Origin: an uncultured Blautia sp.
GTDB taxonomy: Bacteria > Bacillota > Clostridia > Lachnospirales > Lachnospiraceae
Length of the DNA: 14,679 nt
Assembly (NCBI GenBank): GCA_900541985.1
Contig: UQLX01000047.1
Location: 1 to 14,679, forward strand
Reading direction: 5' to 3'
The notes beneath the pieces are model-generated. The model was not told the DNA's origin, made no database searches, and saw nothing but the letters and a program-made list of their open reading frames with translations. This document shows positions 1 to 5,854 of the stretch, piece after piece. Both the position numbers and the translations under genes were made by a program. How positions within the stretch are numbered: the stretch's first letter is position 1; the number at the start of each line of letters is the position of its first letter.

Positions 1-20
1 TACAATTGCCCTTCGACTTT

Positions 21-54
21 GTGCGCAAGCTTTTCACTTACGAACGTGTCGCAC
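21..54. repeat. Short inverted repeat next to the maff2 break
   Basis: GTGCG at 21-25 and CGCAC at 50-54 are perfect inverted copies separated by 24 bases. They begin exactly where the maff2 frame stops resembling its family. Serine-recombinase attachment sites often have imperfect inverted arms of this kind, so this could be one half of an attachment site. Arms of five bases are short enough to arise by chance. Confidence 0.25.
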
Positions 55-169
55 GATTATCGTTTCCGTAACCTTCCAGCAGGTTGATAACACCCCATAC
101 TGCAAGACCAGCTCCGATCGCTACTACAAGAGTCTGTAAAATATTAATTGCCTGATTAAAAAACGCCAT
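38..169 (-). pseudogene. maff2: Maff2 family conjugation-module membrane protein, 3' part replaced
   Basis: The ATG at 169 opens a frame of 43 codons ending at a TAA at 38-40. The first 38 residues (MAFFNQAINILQ..., then a hydrophobic helix around residues 13-32 and the end EGYGNDN) match what I know of Maff2, a small membrane protein usually encoded just after virD4 in Tn1549-like conjugative elements. Family members are about 70 residues long and continue after GYGNDN with a proline, a GAKSQG-like stretch and a second hydrophobic helix. Here the frame instead reads RATRS and stops, so the second helix is missing. The upstream sequence GAAAGGAG is a good ribosome site, so the start is intact. 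The break lies at about position 55. It could be another element's insertion, a recombination, or an assembly join, because the window ends 55 bases later. Confidence 0.75.
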
Positions 170-309
170 AGTCGTTGTCTCCTTTCAAATCATTACTTTT
201 TATCAGTTTCTATCTATGTTTTAAGAAGTCTCTTCCGGCTCTGCCCTTATGGGCGGCCTTTCATGATCTCTCAAATCCATCACCTCCCTATAAGGGCAAA
301 GAAAAAGAG
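170..309 (-). other. virD4 to maff2 intergenic region with inverted repeat
   Basis: This spacer carries an 8-bp perfect inverted repeat, GCCCTTAT (243-250) and ATAAGGGC (290-297), which would fold the transcript between the two genes. A 19-codon frame on the minus strand (221-280) starts two bases after a GGGAGG sequence, which is too close for normal initiation, so I do not call it a gene. The maff2 ribosome site lies at the low-coordinate end of the region. The 14-mer TTAAGAAGTCTCTT at 221-234 also occurs in the inverted repeat near the far end of the inserted element (13352-13365); this may be chance. Confidence 0.4.
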
Positions 310-1187
310 CTATGTGTCCAAATCTTTCACATGCCCTGCTTCCTTGTTTTCTGTATTTAATTCTTCTGCCAGACTTTCCTCTGAAAAGGCATACAGGTCA
401 AACTCCTGTGTCCTTGTCAGCTTCACTTCCATCCGATGCCGCATATACGCCTCCACATCAAATTCATTTTTCTTATCATAGTCCGACAATTCCTTGTATC
501 GTTTATGCTTGGTAATATCAAACTTGTCACTGAAAAACGGTCTGACACCTCGAAGCTGCAGGATACATTTACTGCCATCCATGACCGCAAGCTCGTCCCG
601 GCTCATCAATTCCTTTCCTGTTTTCTGATAATTCATCCCATAAGAACGGCTCTGTCCACGGGTATCAGAAGTGTTGTATAAATCAATCGTTTCCTTTCCC
701 AGTGTCTCGGAAATCTCCTTTAATGTAGAACTTTCCTTGCCGCCAAGGAACAACATCGTATCGCAGTTACCTAAAATAGTTTCAGCAGCATCTTTATAGA
801 TGGTCTTGAGCTGTGACTGCGACTGGAGGATAATGGATGCTGAAATCTCACGGCTACGAATAGTTGCGATCAGCTTGTCAAATTTCGGGATTTGTCCGAT
901 ATTTGCAAATTCATCAGCTAATATTCTGACATGATATGGTAATCGTCCATGGTGTACATCGTCTGCCCTGTCACATAACAGGTTAAATAACTGGCTGTAC
1001 ATCATTGCCACAACAAAGTTAAACGTATCATCGGTATCTGAAATAATGATAAACAATGCTGTCCTCTGATCTCCTACCATATCCAGTTCCATTTCATCAT
1101 AGCTCATGATCTCACGAAGCTCCGCAATATCAAATGGAGCAAGTCTGGCTCCACAGCTAATCAGAATCGACTTTGCCGTTTTGCCTG
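310..1187 (-). pseudogene. virD4: TraG/VirD4 coupling protein, C-terminal fragment
   Basis: This is the distal part of a VirD4-like ATPase, the inner-membrane coupling protein that brings relaxase-DNA complexes to a type IV secretion channel. Reading from 1187, the frame gives the conserved GKTAKSILISCG segment, then IAELREIMSYDEMELD, the Walker B-like stretch ILADEFANIGQIPKFDKL, the ATIRSREIS and LQSQSQLK motifs and the ending LRGVRPFFSDKFDITKHK. It stops at 310. The first in-frame ATG is at 1107, but conserved coding continues upstream to the CCTG at 1184-1187 and is then replaced by unrelated, stop-containing DNA. The missing upstream piece is at 13379-13878, and the two join in frame if the intervening 12.2 kb is removed. 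As it stands, this fragment cannot make a working coupling protein. Confidence 0.93.
1184..1187. other. Element end, tnpW side (attachment core CCTG)
   Basis: On the minus strand the insert ends ...TTGTTTCAGG and virD4 resumes with CAAAACGGCAAAG. CAGG is the only sequence shared with the other junction (13379-13382). TGTCAA motifs at 1196-1201 and about 1233-1238, just inside the end, may be recombinase or accessory-factor sites. Confidence 0.8.
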
Positions 1188-1298
1188 AAACAAAATGTCA
1201 ATAGTTTTTTCATCAAAAAAGGCACTTTTTCGTGTCAAATCAGGGGTAAAACAGCTAAAATACTGATGAAAACGTTCTTTGTTGTTACAACCATTAAG

Positions 1299-1490
1299 TT
1301 ACTCAGCCATTTTTTCCTCTGTTTCCATGAAATCCGAACGGTTAACTTCATTCACCAGCATCCGGTTGATTTTCTCCTGCATCGTCTCTCTTGCGTTCTC
1401 ACTGTAATGGAATCGGACAACATAAGTTGTCTGCCCAATCCTTTTTGTAAATGTATTGTTTTCCGTTTTCGGATTCAGAACCTGTCCCAT
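1299..1490 (-). CDS. tnpW: Transposon-encoded protein TnpW
   Basis: This 63-residue protein has the TnpW family signature: a basic IGQTTYVVRFHYSENARETM stretch (residues 18-37) followed by QEKINRMLVNE. TnpW is found in Tn4451-type elements; its function has not been established to my knowledge. AAAGGAG lies seven bases before the ATG, so the start is well supported. It is the last gene before the element end, about 110 bp from the virD4 junction. A second, diverged TnpW is at 13945-14148 and shares the IGxTxYxVxxxF and ETMQxKIxRMxxNE pattern, which makes this a real coding sequence rather than a chance frame. Confidence 0.88.
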   Translation of the reverse strand: MGQVLNPKTENNTFTKRIGQTTYVVRFHYSENARETMQEKINRMLVNEVNRSDFMETEEKMAE

Positions 1491-1519
1491 AAGCTTCTCC
1501 TTTCTGTGATTTACCGGCG

Positions 1520-1555
1520 GGCAGGGTGGCAGACTGATCTGCCAAATTGCCTGCC
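1520..1555 (-). promoter_or_regulatory. Nested hairpin in the tnpW leader
   Basis: Two nested perfect inverted repeats sit 30 to 65 bases upstream of tnpW. The outer arms are GGCAGG (1520-1525) and CCTGCC (1550-1555); the inner arms are GGCAGA (1528-1533) and TCTGCC (1538-1543) with a four-base loop. A closely related sequence lies upstream of the other tnpW (14232-14245), which suggests a conserved leader or operator. No oligo-T tract follows, so it is not a simple terminator. Confidence 0.55.
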
Positions 1556-1642
1556 AGTATCCTGTTCATTTGCCCGACAGAGAGGACAGTTATTATCCCA
1601 GCCGGGACGGTATCTCGATCTGGGATTCTGTCTCTGCGTCAA

Positions 1643-1805
1643 TGTCAACAAGGCACTTGAAACTTTTAATAAAATAATATCTTTATCAAAGTCATCCCTA
1701 CTCTAAATAATATTTTCTTTTTTAAATATCTTTGTTGACAGTTAAGAAATATGCTGAAAAAGCTGATATTTAAAGGCTTTTCCCAGTCAACAAAAATGTC
1801 AACAA
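1643..1805. repeat. Iteron-like GTCAACAA repeats in the vapE to tnpW gap
   Basis: The roughly 380 bp between the VapE-like gene and tnpW contains no credible gene. It is AT-rich and holds four copies of (T/A)GTCAACAA: TGTCAACAA at 1643-1651, its inverse TTGTTGACA at 1732-1740, AGTCAACAA at 1785-1793 and TGTCAACAA at 1797-1805. A further weaker match, AGTCAAAAA, follows at about 1819. Direct repeats next to a primase/ATPase pair would suit a replication origin. They could equally be operators or recombination accessory sites. Confidence 0.5.
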
Positions 1806-1868
1806 ACAGTACACAAACAGTCAAAAAAATGGAAATTCAGCTGTTATGACCACCCTCTCCCTGTCAGG

Positions 1869-3263
1869 CTAATCAAAAGGTATCTTCATCTGCTCACCTT
1901 CCGTAAGTTTTATAAAGCCATCTTTGTCCGGTTGGTTGACAGTCTCTGTTTCATCCTTTCCCTCTCTGATCCAGCACCGCTGTGTACCAAATCCTTCTTT
2001 TGAGAAACGATGATAACCGCCTCTTTTCCAGCCAATGATCTGTGTGTCCATGATCTGGCATATCTCATTGGTCTCATATTTCTTTGGTTCGCCATCATAA
2101 TGGTTAAATGCCTCTTTCCAGATCTGTCTGGAACAGACATAAGTCCCGGCATATCCATCCAGCCATCCCTGAACCTGCCCTGCCATCGTATCTTCCTGCA
2201 TGAACTGCTTCCGGTATTCAATGATCTGCCCCTCCATTTCTTTTGGAAGTTTCAGAAGACTTCCTTTGTCCTTGCAGGAATTGAAGATGACCATTGCTTC
2301 CGCCCAAAGCTGGTCGAAGTATGCCCTCGATTCTTCTTCATTATCAAGAAGATGTTTTTCCGCCTTTGAGGAATCGACCTCGATTACAAGGAAACGTCTT
2401 GCTCCTGTACGGTCAAAAGGCAGAAACTGCTTTGTATTGGTTGTCCCGGCAAACAGACATTGCCTCGGTCTGTCCTCTTCAAATTTTCCATAGGAATTCC
2501 GAAATGTGTCTTTCTGCCGGCTCAAAAAGGACTTGATCTCTTCATTGCTTTTTGCACTGATCGCAGCAATCATCTCCGACATTTCCATGATCCAGTGACC
2601 CCTGAGCTTTTCATAAATCTTTTTATCTCCCAAATCCCTCAAGTCATCTGAAAACCACTCATCCTTAATAGCCAGAAACCGGAAAAATGTAGATTTTCCT
2701 ACCCCCTGTGTTCCTACAAGGCAGAGCATTTCATCTGCCTTACACCCCGGCTTAAAAATACGGAGCAGTGCTTCCATCATAAAATGCTTCAGGCATTCAT
2801 AGACCATATCCGAATCATCTGCCCCCATATACCGCTTCAATACATAACGGATACGTTCTGTGCCATCCCACTCTAAGCGGTTCAGGTATTCGCAGATCGG
2901 ATGATACTGTTTGCTGTTTGCTTCCGCTCTCAGGGCTTTATCCATGTTTTTCTCATTGCCCAGACTATAGAACTGTTCAAAATACAGATAAAAGAAATCT
3001 CTGGCAGCATCTGTCATAGAGGTGATTCCATCATTCCACCAGAGTTTCCTGACGATATCGATCCTCTGGTTCAGGAGATTAAATTTCAGGCTCCCTTTCA
3101 GGAGCGGGTCTTCTCGAAGCACGATCATATAATTCTGCATCGTCCCTTTGACGGTTCCCTGATTTGTCACCGCCAGATGGGATCGGATCTCCCTTATGGC
3201 ATCCACATCCGCCATCTGCTCCATCACCTGCAAAGCGTCCTGCTCCTTTACATTCTCGCTCAA
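1869..3263 (-). CDS. VapE/VirE family P-loop ATPase (replication helicase-like)
   Basis: I place the start at the TTG at 3261-3263, giving 464 residues. AGGAGG (3273-3278) sits nine bases upstream, and an earlier ATG at 3350 would only add an out-of-frame copy of the primase gene. The family is virulence-associated protein E, P-loop ATPases of phages and mobile elements linked to replication. Visible motifs are Walker A GTQGVGKST (184-192), Walker B-like HWIMEMSEM (223-231), a sensor-like FAGTTNTKQFL (271-281) and the Arg-finger-like DRTGARRF (284-291). The N-terminal 120 residues resemble the usual VapE N-terminal region. It follows the CHC2 protein with about 185 bp of overlap, so the pair is probably co-transcribed and acts together in replicating the excised circle; that role is inferred. 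Confidence 0.85.
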   Translation of the reverse strand: MSENVKEQDALQVMEQMADVDAIREIRSHLAVTNQGTVKGTMQNYMIVLREDPLLKGSLKFNLLNQRIDIVRKLWWNDGITSMTDAARDFFYLYFEQFYSLGNEKNMDKALRAEANSKQYHPICEYLNRLEWDGTERIRYVLKRYMGADDSDMVYECLKHFMMEALLRIFKPGCKADEMLCLVGTQGVGKSTFFRFLAIKDEWFSDDLRDLGDKKIYEKLRGHWIMEMSEMIAAISAKSNEEIKSFLSRQKDTFRNSYGKFEEDRPRQCLFAGTTNTKQFLPFDRTGARRFLVIEVDSSKAEKHLLDNEEESRAYFDQLWAEAMVIFNSCKDKGSLLKLPKEMEGQIIEYRKQFMQEDTMAGQVQGWLDGYAGTYVCSRQIWKEAFNHYDGEPKKYETNEICQIMDTQIIGWKRGGYHRFSKEGFGTQRCWIREGKDETETVNQPDKDGFIKLTEGEQMKIPFD

Positions 3264-3831
3264 TCTTTTCCACCTCCTTTCCTTTTTCCTTAACGAGCAT
3301 TTTCTTATCCTCTTCATCACCGAACAGAAGAATATCCAGATAATATTCAACGATACTCAACTCCCTCAGTGCGGTAACAAAATGCCCGTCCCATTCTTCC
3401 TCTGGTGTTTTGGGTTCATAACATTCTTTCCATTCCAGAAGCAGGGTGCGGTAATCCAGATATGCTTTTGTAAGTCTGGCATATTCTGTTTTCCAGTCTG
3501 TTTCTGGTGTCTTCCCTTTTTCTTTCACCAGAGACTTTTTCCCAATTTTGGGAGAATCCCTTGCCCTGTTCCCATAGGAAATCCCAAAATCATCTGCCAG
3601 CTTCAAAGCAGCCTCTCTGGATTTTAGTCCGAAGAGCTGGGCGGTAAAATCGATCACATCCCCGGTACACCCACACCCAAAACAGTAATATCTGCGGTCA
3701 ACTTTCATGCTCGGTGTACCGTCATTATGAAAAATGCACCGGATCAATCCGCTCCTGTTGGGCTTAAATCCATAAAGTTCCGCAGCCTGCCTGACCGTCA
3801 CATTCTGCTTTACTTCCTCAAATACATTCAC
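3079..3831 (-). CDS. CHC2 zinc-finger primase-like protein
   Basis: This 250-residue protein begins MNVFEEVKQNVTVRQAAELYGF and has the CHC2 primase zinc finger: Cys32, His35, Cys50 and Cys53 in the contexts RCIFHND and YYCFGCGCTGDVIDF. The first 90 residues resemble the DnaG N-terminal zinc domain that contacts template DNA. No Toprim or other catalytic polymerase domain is present, so it probably supplies only the zinc-binding part and works with the VapE-like ATPase. Residues 90-180 are Lys/Glu-rich. The last 60 residues or so (Gly/Arg-rich, with extra Cys) are encoded inside the start of the next gene and look like an out-of-frame tail. The ancestral stop may therefore have been earlier. 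Confidence 0.82.
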   Translation of the reverse strand: MNVFEEVKQNVTVRQAAELYGFKPNRSGLIRCIFHNDGTPSMKVDRRYYCFGCGCTGDVIDFTAQLFGLKSREAALKLADDFGISYGNRARDSPKIGKKSLVKEKGKTPETDWKTEYARLTKAYLDYRTLLLEWKECYEPKTPEEEWDGHFVTALRELSIVEYYLDILLFGDEEDKKMLVKEKGKEVEKIERECKGAGRFAGDGADGGCGCHKGDPIPSGGDKSGNRQRDDAELYDRASRRPAPEREPEI

Positions 3832-3851
3832 TTTCTATCCACTTCCTTTCC

Positions 3852-3875
3852 AACCCGTTTAGATATGACCGGGTT
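3852..3875. repeat. 6-bp inverted repeat upstream of the primase-like gene
   Basis: AACCCG (3852-3857) and CGGGTT (3870-3875) are perfect inverted copies with a 12-base loop. They lie between the candidate terminator and the primase ribosome site. This could be an operator or a leader hairpin for the replication genes. Confidence 0.35.
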
Positions 3876-3879
3876 CAAA

Positions 3880-3931
3880 ATAAAAAAGAGCATCCTGACT
3901 TTTATCCAAAACTGAATAAATCAAAATGCTC
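3880..3931 (-). terminator. Candidate rho-independent terminator after the relaxase
   Basis: Immediately after the relaxase stop, the minus strand reads GAGCAT (3926-3931), a loop of about 32 bases, ATGCTC (3888-3893) and then a T-rich tract. The stem is short and the loop long, so termination may be partial. If it works, the replication genes would need read-through or their own promoter. Confidence 0.5.
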
Positions 3932-3932
3932 C

Positions 3933-5177
3933 TTACAGGGAATCCCTGTCATGATATTTCGTTTTTGTTTTCTTTCTGGCAGCATTTTCTTCTGCGACCC
4001 TCTTTTTATTGGCAGCCAGTTTTTCAAGAACACTCGTCCTCGCCTTCTTTTTGATCTGTTCCGTATTCGCTTTCCTGATCTCTGGCTCCTGAAGAGTTTT
4101 CTGCACTTTTTCAATAACTGCATTTGCTGCATTCCGTAATTTATCTTTCGCCATCTTAATCACATTTTTGGTAATTGTTTTTGCCTTATCAGAATTATTT
4201 GGATTCTGGACAATGTTATTGCAAAGCTGATCCAGAAGCCTGATATCCTCTTCCTGTGTCTGTGCCCTTACTTTTTCCGTAACGACTTCCACCGCCTTAT
4301 CATAAGCGATCTCCGACACTTCATCGATCAGGGTTTCATTATCCATGATTTTTTCTTCCTGCTCCTTTATCATCTGCTCCTGCCGGGCGATCTTTTCTTT
4401 CTGTGCCTGTATGATAAACTCCTGCTTTTCCAGATATTTCTTTCCGCCATATTCCGGCACTTCCTCAATCTCCAGCCCATACTGCCTGCAAACATCAAAC
4501 AAAAGATTCCTGCAGATCAAATCAAAAGTCATCTTCCGGTTGTTGTTTCTTCCTCTGGGCTTATCTGGATCAGGAAGAGGAATTCCAAGTGCTTCCAATG
4601 CCTTTTCCTGTTGTGGACACAGTTCCCCATATTTATTCTCACAGTCAAATACGTGACGTTCATGGATATGGGGAGTAGTCTCATCCATGTGGAGTGCAAA
4701 ATCCAAAATATGCACATGATCTCCAAACATCCCCTCGAACCTTTTCATAAAAGAATCCGCAATATGAAAAAGCTGTTCTCCCGAAATATGATCTCCTTCC
4801 TTTCCGATCTGGAATATCGTTTCTTCCGGACAGGTCATTTTATTTTTCAGCAGATCTTCCGTCGTCCGGTTTCTTTCCGGGTGGCGGTTTTTCTCATTTC
4901 TGACATTCTGCCCTTTTATAAAATCGATGTAATGGTCTTCATAATACATCTTCTCAATATCATGAAAACTTGCTTCCGGCTCGACCGGTCCCCAATTCCT
5001 AAGTGTCTCATCCGAAGGATTCTGGACATATCCCCGGTAACAGTCCCAATAGATATTCTGCTTTTCCCTCTCCGCATCAATATGCTCGCTGTTAGCAATA
5101 TCAAATTTTCTGTCATTGTGCTTTGGATTATAAACACCATGTTTCCCCGATCTGCCATTATGCCTTGTAGCTCTCAT
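3933..5177 (-). CDS. MobV/Pre-like relaxase
   Basis: This protein would nick the element at its oriT and pilot the strand through a conjugation channel supplied by another element. I choose the ATG at 5177 (414 residues, start MRATRHNGRSGKHG) because it fits the family N-terminus and is preceded by GGGGG and GGAAG. An ATG at 5201 would add eight residues. The key motif is HMDETTPHIH (163-172), the HxDExTPHxH metal-binding triad of MobV-type relaxases. Residues 250-285 form a Gln/Glu/Lys-rich coiled coil (KEKIARQEQMIKEQEEK), and the C-terminus is highly basic, as expected for DNA binding. Homologues in clostridial elements are often mislabelled as serine/arginine repetitive matrix protein. The structured region just upstream (5324-5550) is the likely oriT. 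Confidence 0.85.
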   Translation of the reverse strand: MRATRHNGRSGKHGVYNPKHNDRKFDIANSEHIDAEREKQNIYWDCYRGYVQNPSDETLRNWGPVEPEASFHDIEKMYYEDHYIDFIKGQNVRNEKNRHPERNRTTEDLLKNKMTCPEETIFQIGKEGDHISGEQLFHIADSFMKRFEGMFGDHVHILDFALHMDETTPHIHERHVFDCENKYGELCPQQEKALEALGIPLPDPDKPRGRNNNRKMTFDLICRNLLFDVCRQYGLEIEEVPEYGGKKYLEKQEFIIQAQKEKIARQEQMIKEQEEKIMDNETLIDEVSEIAYDKAVEVVTEKVRAQTQEEDIRLLDQLCNNIVQNPNNSDKAKTITKNVIKMAKDKLRNAANAVIEKVQKTLQEPEIRKANTEQIKKKARTSVLEKLAANKKRVAEENAARKKTKTKYHDRDSL

Positions 5178-5323
5178 TCTTCCGATTCCCCCTTTCATCA
5201 ATTCTTCATTTTTTCATTTTTCTTTTTTCCCATTCTGCCCTTCTCTGTGGTCTTTCCATTATCTGCCTCTTGCGTTTCACAAGCTTTTTTCATGTGGCGG
5301 TCATTCCCGAAAATGATTTTGGG

Positions 5324-5400
5324 TAACACAATTCGCCAGATAATACCCAGTACGACTTGACGCAGGCATCAAATCACTGGGCAAGGCGTTTCACCCTTGA
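5324..5400. other. Candidate origin of transfer (oriT)
   Basis: This stretch lies about 150-220 bp upstream of the relaxase start. It has a 6-bp perfect inverted repeat CCCAGT (5346-5351) and ACTGGG (5376-5381), and directly beside it a second one, CAAGG (5382-5386) and CCTTG (5395-5399). The minus strand reads TGTGTTA at 5330-5324, similar to the GTGTGTTA-type nick sequence known for MobV plasmids such as pMV158. Location upstream of mob, adjacent hairpins and a nick-like motif together suggest oriT. The assignment is inference, and the nick position is not established. Confidence 0.5.
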
Positions 5401-5415
5401 CCCGATAATGGGCTT

Positions 5416-5550
5416 GTCTCCGCTTCGCTCCGGTCGGTGCTAAACGAGCGCCACTGGCGCTCAGCACCCCTTAACCCCAGCATGGAGCTGCCGGTCTCCG
5501 CTCCGCTTCGGTCGGTGCTAAACGAGTGCCACCGGCACTCAGCGCCCCTT
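5416..5550. repeat. Two 57-bp direct repeats, each forming a covarying hairpin
   Basis: The units at 5416-5472 and 5494-5550 repeat with a 78-bp period and are GC-rich against AT-rich surroundings. Each folds with outer arms (GGTGCT 5436-5441 with AGCACC 5463-5468; GGTGCT 5514-5519 with AGCGCC 5541-5546) and inner arms (GAGCGCCA 5446-5453 with TGGCGCTC 5455-5462; GAGTGCC 5524-5530 with GGCACTC 5534-5540). The inner stem has a compensatory C-G to T-A change, and the outer stem keeps a G.T wobble on the plus strand, so structure appears selected. It may belong to the oriT region or be a small structured RNA. A 96-codon minus-strand frame across it (5391-5681) is not convincing as a gene. Confidence 0.7.
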
Positions 5551-5679
5551 TGCATTCCCTGCACAAAGGGCTCCGCCCTCTGTACACCCGCCGGACAAAA
5601 TGTAATTTCTGACACTGTCCCATCTGTCAGAATTTCCATCTCGCCCGGTTTTTCAAAAATCCTCAAATCGGATTTTCTC

Positions 5680-5738
5680 AAAAAATAAGAGCCGACACTT
5701 TGTCACTTTTTGGGGAAAAGTCCAATCGCATCAGCTCT
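5680..5738 (-). terminator. Structured terminator candidate downstream of the surface-protein gene
   Basis: On the minus strand AGAGC (5734-5738) pairs with GCTCT (5688-5692), followed by a TATTTTTT run. An inner hairpin of ACTTTT with AAAAGT lies between the arms. The layout suits rho-independent termination of the tetR to surface-protein transcript before the mobilization region. Confidence 0.45.
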
Positions 5739-5800
5739 CATATTTGACCTTATCGGTCATATTCAGTTTTTCTTTGCATCCTCTCTGAGTTTCATGGAAT

Positions 5801-5837
5801 AAGAAACTCCTCCCAACCTATGCGGAAGAGAGGAGCC
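5801..5837 (-). terminator. First terminator candidate after the surface-protein gene
   Basis: About 20 bases past the stop codon, the minus strand has CTCCTC (5830-5835) and GAGGAG (5807-5812) followed by TTTCTT. The stem is six pairs with a loop of about 17 bases, so it is moderate at best. Confidence 0.4.
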
Positions 5838-5854
5838 AAAAATTATTGATTCTG

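Noticed and set aside
221..280. A 19-codon frame between virD4 and maff2
   Set aside because: The GGGAGG sequence is only two bases from the ATG, and the peptide resembles nothing I recognise. The inverted repeat across it is a simpler explanation.
1643..1805. A CRISPR array
   Set aside because: The repeats are nine bases long, irregularly spaced and in mixed orientation, with no cas genes in the window.
3264..3350. An upstream extension of the VapE-like protein to the ATG at 3350
   Set aside because: The added residues are an out-of-frame reading of the CHC2 gene, and the TTG at 3263 has a far better ribosome site.
5391..5681. A 96-codon minus-strand frame between the surface-protein gene and the relaxase
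   Set aside because: It runs through the two hairpin repeats, and its internal protein repeat only reflects the DNA repeat. It has no good ribosome site and no recognisable domain.
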